In this document: positions 14,011-20,339 of the stretch, one piece after another
How the letters are laid out: each line of letters opens with the position of its first letter
Numbering within the stretch: position 1 is the stretch's first letter
Assembly (NCBI GenBank): GCA_017853815.1
Contig: JAFMIT010000002.1
Span: 1 to 44,400 of the forward strand
Direction: 5' to 3'
DNA: 44,400 bases
Origin: Actinomycetota bacterium
GTDB lineage: Bacteria > Actinomycetota > Actinomycetes > S36-B12 > UBA5976
Made by a program: the position numbers and the translations under genes
The notes under the pieces: generated by a model
The model's input: only the letters and a program-made list of their open reading frames with translations
Databases searched by the model: none
What the model was told of the DNA's origin: nothing

Positions 14011-15762
14011 TTAATCCAAGTAATCGCGAAGCACTTGAGAACGGGACGGGTGACGAAGTTTCGACATCGTCTTACTTTCGATCTGGCGGATGCGTTCGCG
14101 AGTGACTCCGTAGACCTTGCCAATTTCGTCGAGCGTCTTCATCTGTCCGTCATCGAGACCAAAGCGCATCCGGACGACTCCAGCTTCGCGCTCAGACAGC
14201 GTGTCGAGTACGCCTTGCAATTGCTCCTGCAACAACGTGAAAGACACTGCCTCTGAAGGGACAATTGCCTCAGAGTCTTCGATCAAGTCACCGAATTCGC
14301 TGTCACCTTCTTCACCGAGCGGGGTGTGCAACGAAATCGGCTCACGGCCGTACTTTTGAACTTCAACGACCTTTTCAGGGGTCATGTCGAGTTCGCGAGC
14401 AAGTTCTTCAGGGGTCGGTTCGCGACCAAGATCCTGAAGCATTTGCCGCTGCACACGAGCAAGCTTGTTGATGACTTCAACCATGTGTACTGGAATACGA
14501 ATGGTTCGTGCTTGGTCAGCCATGGCGCGGGTGATTGCCTGACGAATCCACCAAGTGGCGTAGGTCGAGAACTTGTAGCCCTTTGTGTAGTCGAACTTTT
14601 CGACCGCACGAATCAGACCCAAGTTGCCTTCCTGAATGAGATCGAGGAACAACATGCCACGGCCCGTGTAGCGCTTAGCGAGTGACACCACGAGTCGCAA
14701 GTTAGCTTCAAGCAAGTGGTTCTTGTCGCGGTAGCCATAGCTGATAACGCGCTCAAGGCAGTTTTCACACACAACTTCACGTGGGAAGTCGTCATCTTCT
14801 TCGATAACGACATAGCGCTTGGCTTCCCAGTCGCAAACCGTGCACTTAATCTTCTTGCTCTTCGGTGCATCGACAAGCTTGGTGTCACGCAGTTCTTCTG
14901 CAAACAGACCGGCCTCGATTGACTTTGCAAGCGAAACTTCGAGCTCAGCGTTGAGAAGCGCCACTTTGCCGATTTGCTTGAGGTAGTCCTTGACAGGGTC
15001 AGCAGTCGCGCCAGCCTGAGTGACCGTCTGAACCGGCTCGTCAGTTTCGTCTTTGTCAGACATGACGAAGCCTTGGTCTTCTGACTCAGCAGGCTTCTCT
15101 TCAGTTGATGCCTCTTCGGTTTCACCCTCGGCAGCGAGCAGCGTGTCGATTTCGGTGTTTAGCTCGCCCTCGAGAACTTCTGCCTTGGCGAGTTCTTCGG
15201 GATCGACATCGGTGTCGATTACCTCTTCAACGACAGCGAGTGCTTCTTCGTCGTCTTCAAAACCTTCTTCGCCCTCGACAACATCATCGACTACTGCGTC
15301 AATCTTTGCGATCTTGAGCGGCTTTTCTGCTTTGGCGGGTGCAGCTTTCTTAGCTGGAGCGGCAACCTGCTTGACCGGCGCAGCAGCTTTCTTGGCTGGC
15401 GCAACTACTTGCTTGGTGGGCGTAGCCTTTTTGACAGGCTCGGCCTTCTTGACCGGCGCGGCAGCTTTCTTGGCGGGTACGGCAACCTTTTTCGCTGGCG
15501 CCTTCTTCGCAGGTGCAGCCTTTTTGACTGGTGCAGCCTTCTTCGCTGGTGCAACTTTCTTAGCCGAAGCAGCTTTCTTCGCTGGCACAGCCTTCTTTAT
15601 TGGGGCCGCGGCTTTCTTAGCCGGCGCAGCAATTTTTTTCGCTGGCGCAGCAACTTTCTTCGCGGGGACCGCCTTTTTAGGAGCAGTCTTCACAGCAGCG
15701 GCCTTAGCGACTGGCTTAGATGCCTTCTTCGCCGCAGTGGCCTTCTTTGCTGGTGTCGCCAT
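14011..15762 (-). CDS. sigA: Primary sigma factor (SigA/HrdB type) with Lys/Ala-rich N-terminus and Cys4 insertion
   Basis: A 583-residue sigma-70 that directs RNA polymerase to housekeeping promoters. Residues 1-150 are repeats of PAKKA/APVKKA type, residues 150-265 are acidic, region 1.2 begins at DPVKDYLKQIGKVALL, and regions 2-4 are canonical (NHLLEANLRLVVSLAKRY; TYATWWIRQAITRA; VTRERIRQIESKTMSKLRHP). Unusually, the segment before region 2.1 holds C307-x2-C310, 21 residues, then C332-x2-C335, a zinc-ribbon-like insertion absent at this place in mycobacterial SigA as I know it. The start is ATG 15762 with AAGAAGGG upstream; an in-frame ATG at 15801 is less likely. Basic tails are usual in actinobacterial primary sigma factors. 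Confidence 0.96.
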   Translation of the reverse strand: MATPAKKATAAKKASKPVAKAAAVKTAPKKAVPAKKVAAPAKKIAAPAKKAAAPIKKAVPAKKAASAKKVAPAKKAAPVKKAAPAKKAPAKKVAVPAKKAAAPVKKAEPVKKATPTKQVVAPAKKAAAPVKQVAAPAKKAAPAKAEKPLKIAKIDAVVDDVVEGEEGFEDDEEALAVVEEVIDTDVDPEELAKAEVLEGELNTEIDTLLAAEGETEEASTEEKPAESEDQGFVMSDKDETDEPVQTVTQAGATADPVKDYLKQIGKVALLNAELEVSLAKSIEAGLFAEELRDTKLVDAPKSKKIKCTVCDWEAKRYVVIEEDDDFPREVVCENCLERVISYGYRDKNHLLEANLRLVVSLAKRYTGRGMLFLDLIQEGNLGLIRAVEKFDYTKGYKFSTYATWWIRQAITRAMADQARTIRIPVHMVEVINKLARVQRQMLQDLGREPTPEELARELDMTPEKVVEVQKYGREPISLHTPLGEEGDSEFGDLIEDSEAIVPSEAVSFTLLQEQLQGVLDTLSEREAGVVRMRFGLDDGQMKTLDEIGKVYGVTRERIRQIESKTMSKLRHPSRSQVLRDYLD

Positions 15763-15978
15763 GGAGCAACCCTTCTTGTGCATAGGTAAGGCCCGAGTCA
15801 AGTGTTAACTCGACCGGGCTTACGTCAATGACGCTGACCGTATTCTCGCACACATGCCTGACACGCTTGCGCAGGCAGTCGAGAAATCGCCGTCGGCAGA
15901 GAATTGGCGGTGCCGAGCCACCGTTCTTCGGCCATGAGGCACTCAACCCCGCCCGGTCGCTGATGATTCCCGACGGAT
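15763..15978 (-). other. sigA upstream region (216 bp, no gene)
   Basis: This is the gap between the EamA gene stop and the sigA start on the same strand, so it should hold the sigA promoter and leader. A TTGACG hexamer lies on the minus strand in the downstream half, but no convincing -10 follows at 17 nt. The last 40 bp can fold into an imperfect hairpin. No open reading frame here looks like a gene. Confidence 0.5.
15786..15823 (-). promoter_or_regulatory. Imperfect hairpin in the sigA 5' leader
   Basis: GTAAG pairs with CTTAC and CCCG with CGGG, with a one-base bulge, around a central GAGT/ACTC pairing. It ends about 25 nt before the sigA ATG, just upstream of the ribosome site. It could be a leader structure or an attenuator; this is inference from pairing alone. 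Confidence 0.3.
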
Positions 15979-16881
15979 TCAGGCGGCGGCGTGGCGACGT
16001 TCTTCGATGACGAGGAGTCCGACCACCGCAGCCAAAATGAGGCAGCCGCCAAGGCCCTGGACGACCGTCAGGCGCTCACCGAGGAGAGCCGCTCCCACAC
16101 AAATCGCCACCAACGGCTCCGCTGTCGTCAAAATCGCGACGATTGGCGAAGGCAGGCGATCGAGCGCCAAATACAGCAACGCGTAAGCGGCGAAGGTACC
16201 AATCACAATCGCGCTTGCAACTGCGAGCCAGCCTGAAGAGGTCTGGGGGTATTCGGCGCCGCCAATGACCGCGACAGCAACCAAACTCACTGCAGTGCCA
16301 GTAGTCATCAGCGTGCTGGCTGCAAGATTGTCGACGCCACTGATCATTCGGCCACTCAGTGCGACGTAGAGCGCGTACAACACAGAAGCCGTGAGCAGGT
16401 ACACCACGCCCGTGCGGGCTTGGGCTCCAAGATCACCCGCGGTCATGGCAACGCCCGAAATCGCAATCAAACTTGTCACTACGACAGAGCGGTGTGGAAG
16501 TTGTCGATGACTTAAAGCCGCAACCACAACCACCCATGCTGGGTATACGAAAAAGATGGTTTCGGCTAAGCCGGCCGTCATTCCTTCAGAACGAAGTCCC
16601 ATGAAGAAAAACGTGACTTCGACAGCCAGCACGATTGCACCTAACGCAGCAATCTTCAGGCACACCACAATCGGTGGAAACGTCGGCTTGCGAATCCACG
16701 CAACGCACCAAAATCCAATGGCAGCGATTCCAAATCTCAACGCCATGAGCCCAGGAACATCGACACCATCGGCATACGCAAAACGACCCGAAACGGCCAA
16801 CGTTCCAAATGCTGCTGCGGATGACAGCGCGAGGGCGTAGCCGATGCGCCGATTGTGCAGCGCGTTCGTTGGCGGGAACAT
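15979..16881 (-). CDS. EamA/DMT-superfamily transporter
   Basis: A 300-residue membrane protein with about ten hydrophobic segments arranged as two EamA repeats. Examples are GYALALSSAAAFGTLAVSGRF in the first and VVYLLTASVLYALYVALSGR opening the second. The family exports amino acids, nucleosides or other small metabolites; the substrate cannot be predicted. ATG 16881 lies 6 nt after TAGGCT, suggesting a leaderless mRNA. It is transcribed toward sigA and away from the exported protein gene. Conserved charged residues sit near the ends of helices, as is usual in the family. Confidence 0.88.
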   Translation of the reverse strand: MFPPTNALHNRRIGYALALSSAAAFGTLAVSGRFAYADGVDVPGLMALRFGIAAIGFWCVAWIRKPTFPPIVVCLKIAALGAIVLAVEVTFFFMGLRSEGMTAGLAETIFFVYPAWVVVVAALSHRQLPHRSVVVTSLIAISGVAMTAGDLGAQARTGVVYLLTASVLYALYVALSGRMISGVDNLAASTLMTTGTAVSLVAVAVIGGAEYPQTSSGWLAVASAIVIGTFAAYALLYLALDRLPSPIVAILTTAEPLVAICVGAALLGERLTVVQGLGGCLILAAVVGLLVIEERRHAAA

Positions 16882-16887
16882 TTCCTC

Positions 16888-16893
16888 AGCCTA
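16888..16893 (-). promoter_or_regulatory. -10 element TAGGCT, leaderless start of the EamA transporter
   Basis: TAGGCT, then GAGGAA (6 nt), then ATG 16881. The GAGGAA abuts the start codon, so it cannot act as a normally spaced ribosome site. Confidence 0.5.
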
Positions 16894-16939
16894 ACTGCAA
16901 GGGTTCGCTGACAGGTGCTAGTGCTTTCGACTAACCAAA

Positions 16940-16973
16940 AGTGCTATTTCGCTCGATGGCGAGAATGAGCACT
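16940..16973 (+). promoter_or_regulatory. Stem-loop just upstream of the exported protein gene
   Basis: AGTGCT at 16940-16945 pairs with AGCACT at 16968-16973. ATT pairs inward, and TCGC pairs with GCGA around a TCGATG loop, with two single-base bulges. A second AGTGCT occurs about 21 bp further upstream. The right arm overlaps CACTCT, the putative -10 of the gene at 16982, so the site could be an operator. The pairing is seen; regulation is inferred. Confidence 0.4.
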
Positions 16974-16981
16974 CTGCGTCT

Positions 16982-17785
16982 ATGCGAACCAAACTCTTTG
17001 TCTTGAGCTCGACGGTCGTTTTCTGGTTAGCGATTCTCTTCGCTCCAGAAGCTTCGGCCGGCACAGTTGATGTTTCCGCCGACGGCGAGACCTACCTTGT
17101 AGACGGCGCCGTGATCCACCACCAGCGTTTCGAAAATGATCGAACCGAGGCGGCGACCTGCACGACATGTCATTGGCGAATACATCTGATTTGTCGAACA
17201 TGGAGTGACACAGCCCATGGTGCGTGCCCGAGTCTCGCTCGAGACTGCCCAGCGGACGAGACTGTGGCAGAGGTAGAACGTGCTGAAGCATCCCAGAGGC
17301 CTGAAGCCTCAAGCCAACTCTGGCATCTTGTTGGGCACACGTGCATCGGTGATGATGGACCGGCCAGCGTCACCGTCATCCAGCAGGAGCTGCGCGAGCG
17401 TTGGAGCATTCCAGTACCGCGATTGACGTTCATCACCTCTCCCCCTCGAAATACGTTGCTCAATCTTGAGACTTTCGTTCAAATCACATCCGCGACGAGG
17501 ATTCCAGACAAGACACAGATTCTCGTGGGAATTCCGGTGACGTTTAGAGCGACCTCACAGCGACACATCACGTGCACACCCACATGCGAGTTCAACTCCG
17601 TTCGACAGTCGTTCTTTCCCCACACGTCAGGAGCATCAACTGTGACTGTTGTAACGCAATGGACCGCGAGCTACGACGCGTTGGGACTGACCAACTTGCC
17701 CGTGAGTAGCGCGCCCATTGTTCAGCGAGGCAGTCAGCCTCTGAACGTCGTTCGTGTCCACCGCACGATTCTCAGTACCAACTAA
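16982..17785 (+). CDS. Exported Cys-containing protein of unknown function
   Basis: A 267-residue protein with a clear signal peptide: positive start RTK, hydrophobic core to about residue 20, and cleavage expected after PEASA near residue 26. The mature N-terminal part is Cys-rich (TCTTCHWRIHLIC, then GACPSLARDCP). The C-terminal part (PPRNTLLNLETF, LVGIPVTFRAT, VTVVTQWTASYDA) resembles actinobacterial secreted proteins with a PKD-like beta-sandwich that I have seen unnamed. It starts at ATG 16982 without a ribosome site, 6 nt after CACTCT. DUF4192 follows after 17 bp with its own ribosome site. Function is unknown. Confidence 0.75.
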   Translation: MRTKLFVLSSTVVFWLAILFAPEASAGTVDVSADGETYLVDGAVIHHQRFENDRTEAATCTTCHWRIHLICRTWSDTAHGACPSLARDCPADETVAEVERAEASQRPEASSQLWHLVGHTCIGDDGPASVTVIQQELRERWSIPVPRLTFITSPPRNTLLNLETFVQITSATRIPDKTQILVGIPVTFRATSQRHITCTPTCEFNSVRQSFFPHTSGASTVTVVTQWTASYDALGLTNLPVSSAPIVQRGSQPLNVVRVHRTILSTN

Positions 17786-17802
17786 TCCCAGGAGAGCTAC
17801 CG

Positions 17803-18684
17803 ATGCCAACCACCATTCCACTTCCCTCAACTCAACTTAAGGCGCCTGGCCCCGCCCGCATGATTGAAGAAATCGATTGTCTCCTCAACCAGACCACGCT
17901 CGGCACCTACTTTGCAGTGATCAGTCGAGAACAGCAGTTGCGCGCGCTGTCGTCGGTGAGTTCGACCGAGAACGGCGAGCTAGAACAACTGATTGATGCC
18001 ATGACCGAGGCTTCAGACCGCGCAGTCGTGGTGATGCGGTTTCCCGAGCGATTTCCCCACGAGCGGATGCGAAGCTGTATGCGACAGTGGGCACAGTCGC
18101 TAGGCGACAGGGAGTCCCGAATTCTGGATGTACTGCTCGTCTCGCCGACACATTGGTGGTCGGCCATGTGTCACGACGAGGACTGCTGCCCACAGACTGG
18201 TCGACCACGTCTTTCACCGCGCTTCTCCCCGCTGTCCAGCACTGAACGCAAACGATTGTGGACTGAGTGGCAGGAACTGCGCACAGACACGCACCTCAGC
18301 ACCACGTGGGAGGCCGAACGCCTGGCGACGCTTATCGATGGACTCGTCGACTTACGTCTGCGTGACTGCATCCTTGCGCACGCTGGTCAACACCCTGATC
18401 AGCGCACTGCGTGGACACAATTGATTCTTGTTTTGCTAGATAATCCAAACTTCTCACGCAATGTGGCTCTCAAAACAACACTGTGCGCGTTGACGTATTT
18501 ACGTGGCGATCTCAACGCTGCGCGCGCTATTGCTGAAGAAGCACTCAACATTGATGGGAGCTACTCGCTGGCACTACTGCTACACAAAGGGCTCGTGACG
18601 AAAGCTCCACCAGGAACGCTCGAAGCTGCATTTCGAAACGCTTCAATCGAAACACTCATTGATGGCGAAAAAATGTCCGCGTGA
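17803..18684 (+). CDS. DUF4192 family protein
   Basis: A 293-residue soluble protein. The diagnostic actinobacterial DUF4192 segment is WWSAMCHDEDCCPQTGRP near residues 117-134, equivalent to the family's W-x-C-x4-CC motif. The C-terminal half is helical with an AL-rich stretch (LRGDLNAARAIAEEALNID, resembling a TPR-like helix pair). It is somewhat shorter than many family members, and the usual N-terminal portion is divergent. AGGAGAG precedes ATG 17803. It probably shares a transcript with the exported protein upstream. The function of the family is not known to me. Confidence 0.85.
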   Translation: MPTTIPLPSTQLKAPGPARMIEEIDCLLNQTTLGTYFAVISREQQLRALSSVSSTENGELEQLIDAMTEASDRAVVVMRFPERFPHERMRSCMRQWAQSLGDRESRILDVLLVSPTHWWSAMCHDEDCCPQTGRPRLSPRFSPLSSTERKRLWTEWQELRTDTHLSTTWEAERLATLIDGLVDLRLRDCILAHAGQHPDQRTAWTQLILVLLDNPNFSRNVALKTTLCALTYLRGDLNAARAIAEEALNIDGSYSLALLLHKGLVTKAPPGTLEAAFRNASIETLIDGEKMSA

Positions 18685-18900
18685 CATCGGCGCAGAGAGA
18701 TCTCTCGTGACTTGCACCGAGGAACAAAAAGGACCCGATTGCCGAAGGCTTCCCCTCCCGCGACAACCGAGTCAGGGCGAAACCTAGAGCCTTGCCCCTG
18801 CGCTTGTGAAATTGACACGCCGAACCCTGGCCCGCGCCCGACGAACCAGAAAAGTCGGGGTGGTTTCAAGCGGTGTCGAAGCACTCTCTACTCTCTGCCC
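18685..18900. other. 216-bp intergenic region between DUF4192 and the VOC gene
   Basis: I see no gene here. A perfect 12-bp palindrome GAGAGATCTCTC lies at 18695-18706, just after the DUF4192 stop. A small hairpin is possible at 18837-18859 (CCCGAC/GTCGGG with an 11-nt loop). A TTGACA hexamer at 18812-18817 has no -10 at the right distance. The right end holds the leaderless promoter of the VOC gene. Weak reading frames here lack any recognisable protein. Confidence 0.5.
18889..18894 (+). promoter_or_regulatory. -10 element TACTCT, leaderless start of the VOC gene
   Basis: TACTCT, then CTGCCC (6 nt), then ATG 18901. No ribosome site is present. Confidence 0.5.
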
Positions 18901-19536
18901 ATGCGTTTAGATCACGTCTCCTACGCCGTCAGTCACCATGAGTTGACTGACACGGTTCAGCGCCTCGGCGCAATGCTCGGTGCGAGTTTCTATGACGGCG
19001 GACGACACCCATCGTTTGGCACCAGCAATTTCGTCTTGCCACTACTAGATGGCAAGTACATCGAGGTCGTTGCAGCACTTGATCACCCCGCTGCAGATCG
19101 AGCTCCCTTCGGGCAGGCTGTTCGTCAGCGTGCCGAAGCCGGCGGCGGTTGGCTGGGCTGGGTCGTATCGTGCTCAGATATCACTGCGGTTGAAGAGCGA
19201 CTTGGGCGCGCCGCCGTTCCAGGTCACCGCAAACTTCCTGATGGTTTTGACCTTCGCTGGAAGCAAATTGGTGTTATCGAGAATATTTCTAGCCCACTGC
19301 TTCCATTTTTCATTGAGTGGGAAACAAGCGCCGAACACCACCCGTCTGTTGGTGGGCATTCAGTTAGCCTGAAGGCAATTGAACTTTCGGGCGATAGCAA
19401 CACCATCATCGACTACCTCGGCGAAACGGCCTCCAATCCGCTTGACGATGTGCACGTTGAATGGGTAGACGCCGAGGACCCAGGAATTGTCTCGGTCACT
19501 TTCGAAACTCCACATGGAGTAGTTCGAATCGATTAG
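18901..19536 (+). CDS. VOC superfamily protein (glyoxalase-like domain)
   Basis: A 211-residue protein of the vicinal-oxygen-chelate fold, beginning RLDHVSYAVSHHELTDTVQRL. Further conserved blocks are GGRHPSFGTSNFVLPL, LDHPAADRAPFGQAV and DLRWKQIGV. This family is widespread in actinobacteria; its reaction is not established, so I assign no enzyme name. The reading frame is open further upstream to 18712, but homology begins exactly at ATG 18901, which also fits the leaderless -10 spacing. Its TAG stop overlaps the TAA stop of the convergent crtYd gene by three bases. Confidence 0.88.
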   Translation: MRLDHVSYAVSHHELTDTVQRLGAMLGASFYDGGRHPSFGTSNFVLPLLDGKYIEVVAALDHPAADRAPFGQAVRQRAEAGGGWLGWVVSCSDITAVEERLGRAAVPGHRKLPDGFDLRWKQIGVIENISSPLLPFFIEWETSAEHHPSVGGHSVSLKAIELSGDSNTIIDYLGETASNPLDDVHVEWVDAEDPGIVSVTFETPHGVVRID

Positions 19537-19934
19537 AAGCGCTTTAAACGGCCGCTGAACCAGCCCACACGAGGCGGTCCAGCGGTCGTTTCGCTTTGGA
19601 TTCCACGTCGCTCAAGGAATATCCACAGCGAAATGGCGAGCACCACTAGTCCGAAACCGAAACCCAGATCCTCCACCGGCGCGTAGGCAAGCCGGCCATC
19701 ACCTACGAAGGCGGGGGTTCCAGTGTCTGGCGAATCACCGCCGAGGATGGCCGCATCTCGATATTTCACGATTCCGAGTCCCGTGAACAGCCCGTTGCTG
19801 AGGAGCTGGAAGAACACCACAATCGCATAGGACACCCAGAACACTCGCTGCCTCAAAATCTTGGTTCTCAAAATGTAGATGTCGAGAACAATCGACAACA
19901 CGATGGCGGTCAGAGATAGTTGCGTGTAACTCAT
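19533..19934 (-). CDS. crtYd: Lycopene cyclase domain protein (CrtYd-like)
   Basis: A 133-residue membrane protein with three hydrophobic helices. The motifs LDIYILRTKILRQRVFW, FQLLSNGLFTGLGIVKY and PVEDLGFGFGLVVLAISLW are typical of the second subunit of the heterodimeric lycopene cyclase of Gram-positive bacteria. With CrtYc it closes the ends of lycopene, or cyclises C50 precursors. It starts at ATG 19934 inside the crtYc stop (ATGA overlap), so translation is coupled. The C-terminal 20 residues are hydrophilic and basic. The substrate (beta-carotene against C50 carotenoid) cannot be fixed from sequence. Confidence 0.88.
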   Translation of the reverse strand: MSYTQLSLTAIVLSIVLDIYILRTKILRQRVFWVSYAIVVFFQLLSNGLFTGLGIVKYRDAAILGGDSPDTGTPAFVGDGRLAYAPVEDLGFGFGLVVLAISLWIFLERRGIQSETTAGPPRVGWFSGRLKRF

Positions 19935-20254
19935 TTCTTCCACCAATCGGGCCGAGCCGACCGGACAGCTTCAAAACTCAGAATTGCACAGACAGGGATG
20001 ACGCAAAAGAAGAGGATTTCGTCCACTGGAATATTTCCAAGGACGCGTATGCCCACGATTTGAGTCTCATCGAAGAACCAATGTCCGCGACTTATTGCGT
20101 ACCAGTCCCACAGGCTGAATACCGCCACCACGACTGGGGTCAGAATCAGCAGCCGCTTCCAGCGACGAAGGACTCTCGTTCTCAACAAGAATTCGAGCCA
20201 CAGACTGCCAGCGAGGCAACCGAGAAGCACAAGCACGTAATGAAGATTGCGCAC
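19931..20254 (-). CDS. crtYc: Lycopene cyclase domain protein (CrtYc-like)
   Basis: A 107-residue membrane protein with the CrtYc pattern: an N-terminal helix NLHYVLVLLGCLAGSLWLE, a second helix TPVVVAVFSLWDWYAISR, then a hydrophilic HWFFDETQIVGI and GNIPVDEILFFCVIP. The PVDEILFF box is a family hallmark. I place the start at GTG 20254, with AAAGGA 5 nt upstream; ATG 20260 is possible but overlaps that ribosome site. It overlaps crtYd by four bases. The carotenoid genes crtE, crtB and crtI are not in the window. The next gene upstream, divergent, is the PASTA kinase. Confidence 0.88.
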   Translation of the reverse strand: MRNLHYVLVLLGCLAGSLWLEFLLRTRVLRRWKRLLILTPVVVAVFSLWDWYAISRGHWFFDETQIVGIRVLGNIPVDEILFFCVIPVCAILSFEAVRSARPDWWKK

Positions 20255-20326
20255 CAGCATCCTTTCTCTTCGCCAATCAGCTGCCAACACGTCCGAATCT
20301 AGCCTCTGATTCAGCAGACTGACTTC

Positions 20327-20332
20327 TAAACT
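20327..20332 (+). promoter_or_regulatory. -10 element TAAACT, leaderless start of pknB
   Basis: TAAACT, then 7 nt, then ATG 20340. There is no ribosome site and no obvious -35. Confidence 0.45.
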
Positions 20333-20339
20333 TGGCTAA

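Noticed and set aside
15053..15808. 251-aa plus-strand reading frame opposite sigA
   Set aside because: It is the shadow of the Lys/Ala repeats of SigA (giving Phe/Ala/Gly repeats), with no start signal or homology.
17155..17175. CxxCH (CTTCH) in the exported protein as a c-type haem site
   Set aside because: It lies in a Cys-rich stretch with further cysteines close by, there is no distal Met pattern, and the rest of the protein looks like a beta-sandwich secreted family, so a disulphide-rich domain is more likely.
18812..18817. TTGACA hexamer as a -35 element
   Set aside because: No -10-like hexamer lies 16-18 bp downstream, and the VOC gene has a better leaderless -10 elsewhere.
18561..18884. 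107-aa minus-strand reading frame near the DUF4192 3' end
   Set aside because: It mostly overlaps DUF4192 in antisense, lacks a ribosome site and has no recognisable features.
18712..18900. N-terminal extension of the VOC protein
   Set aside because: Low-complexity, Pro/Arg-rich translation with no homology; the family and leaderless spacing both start at 18901.
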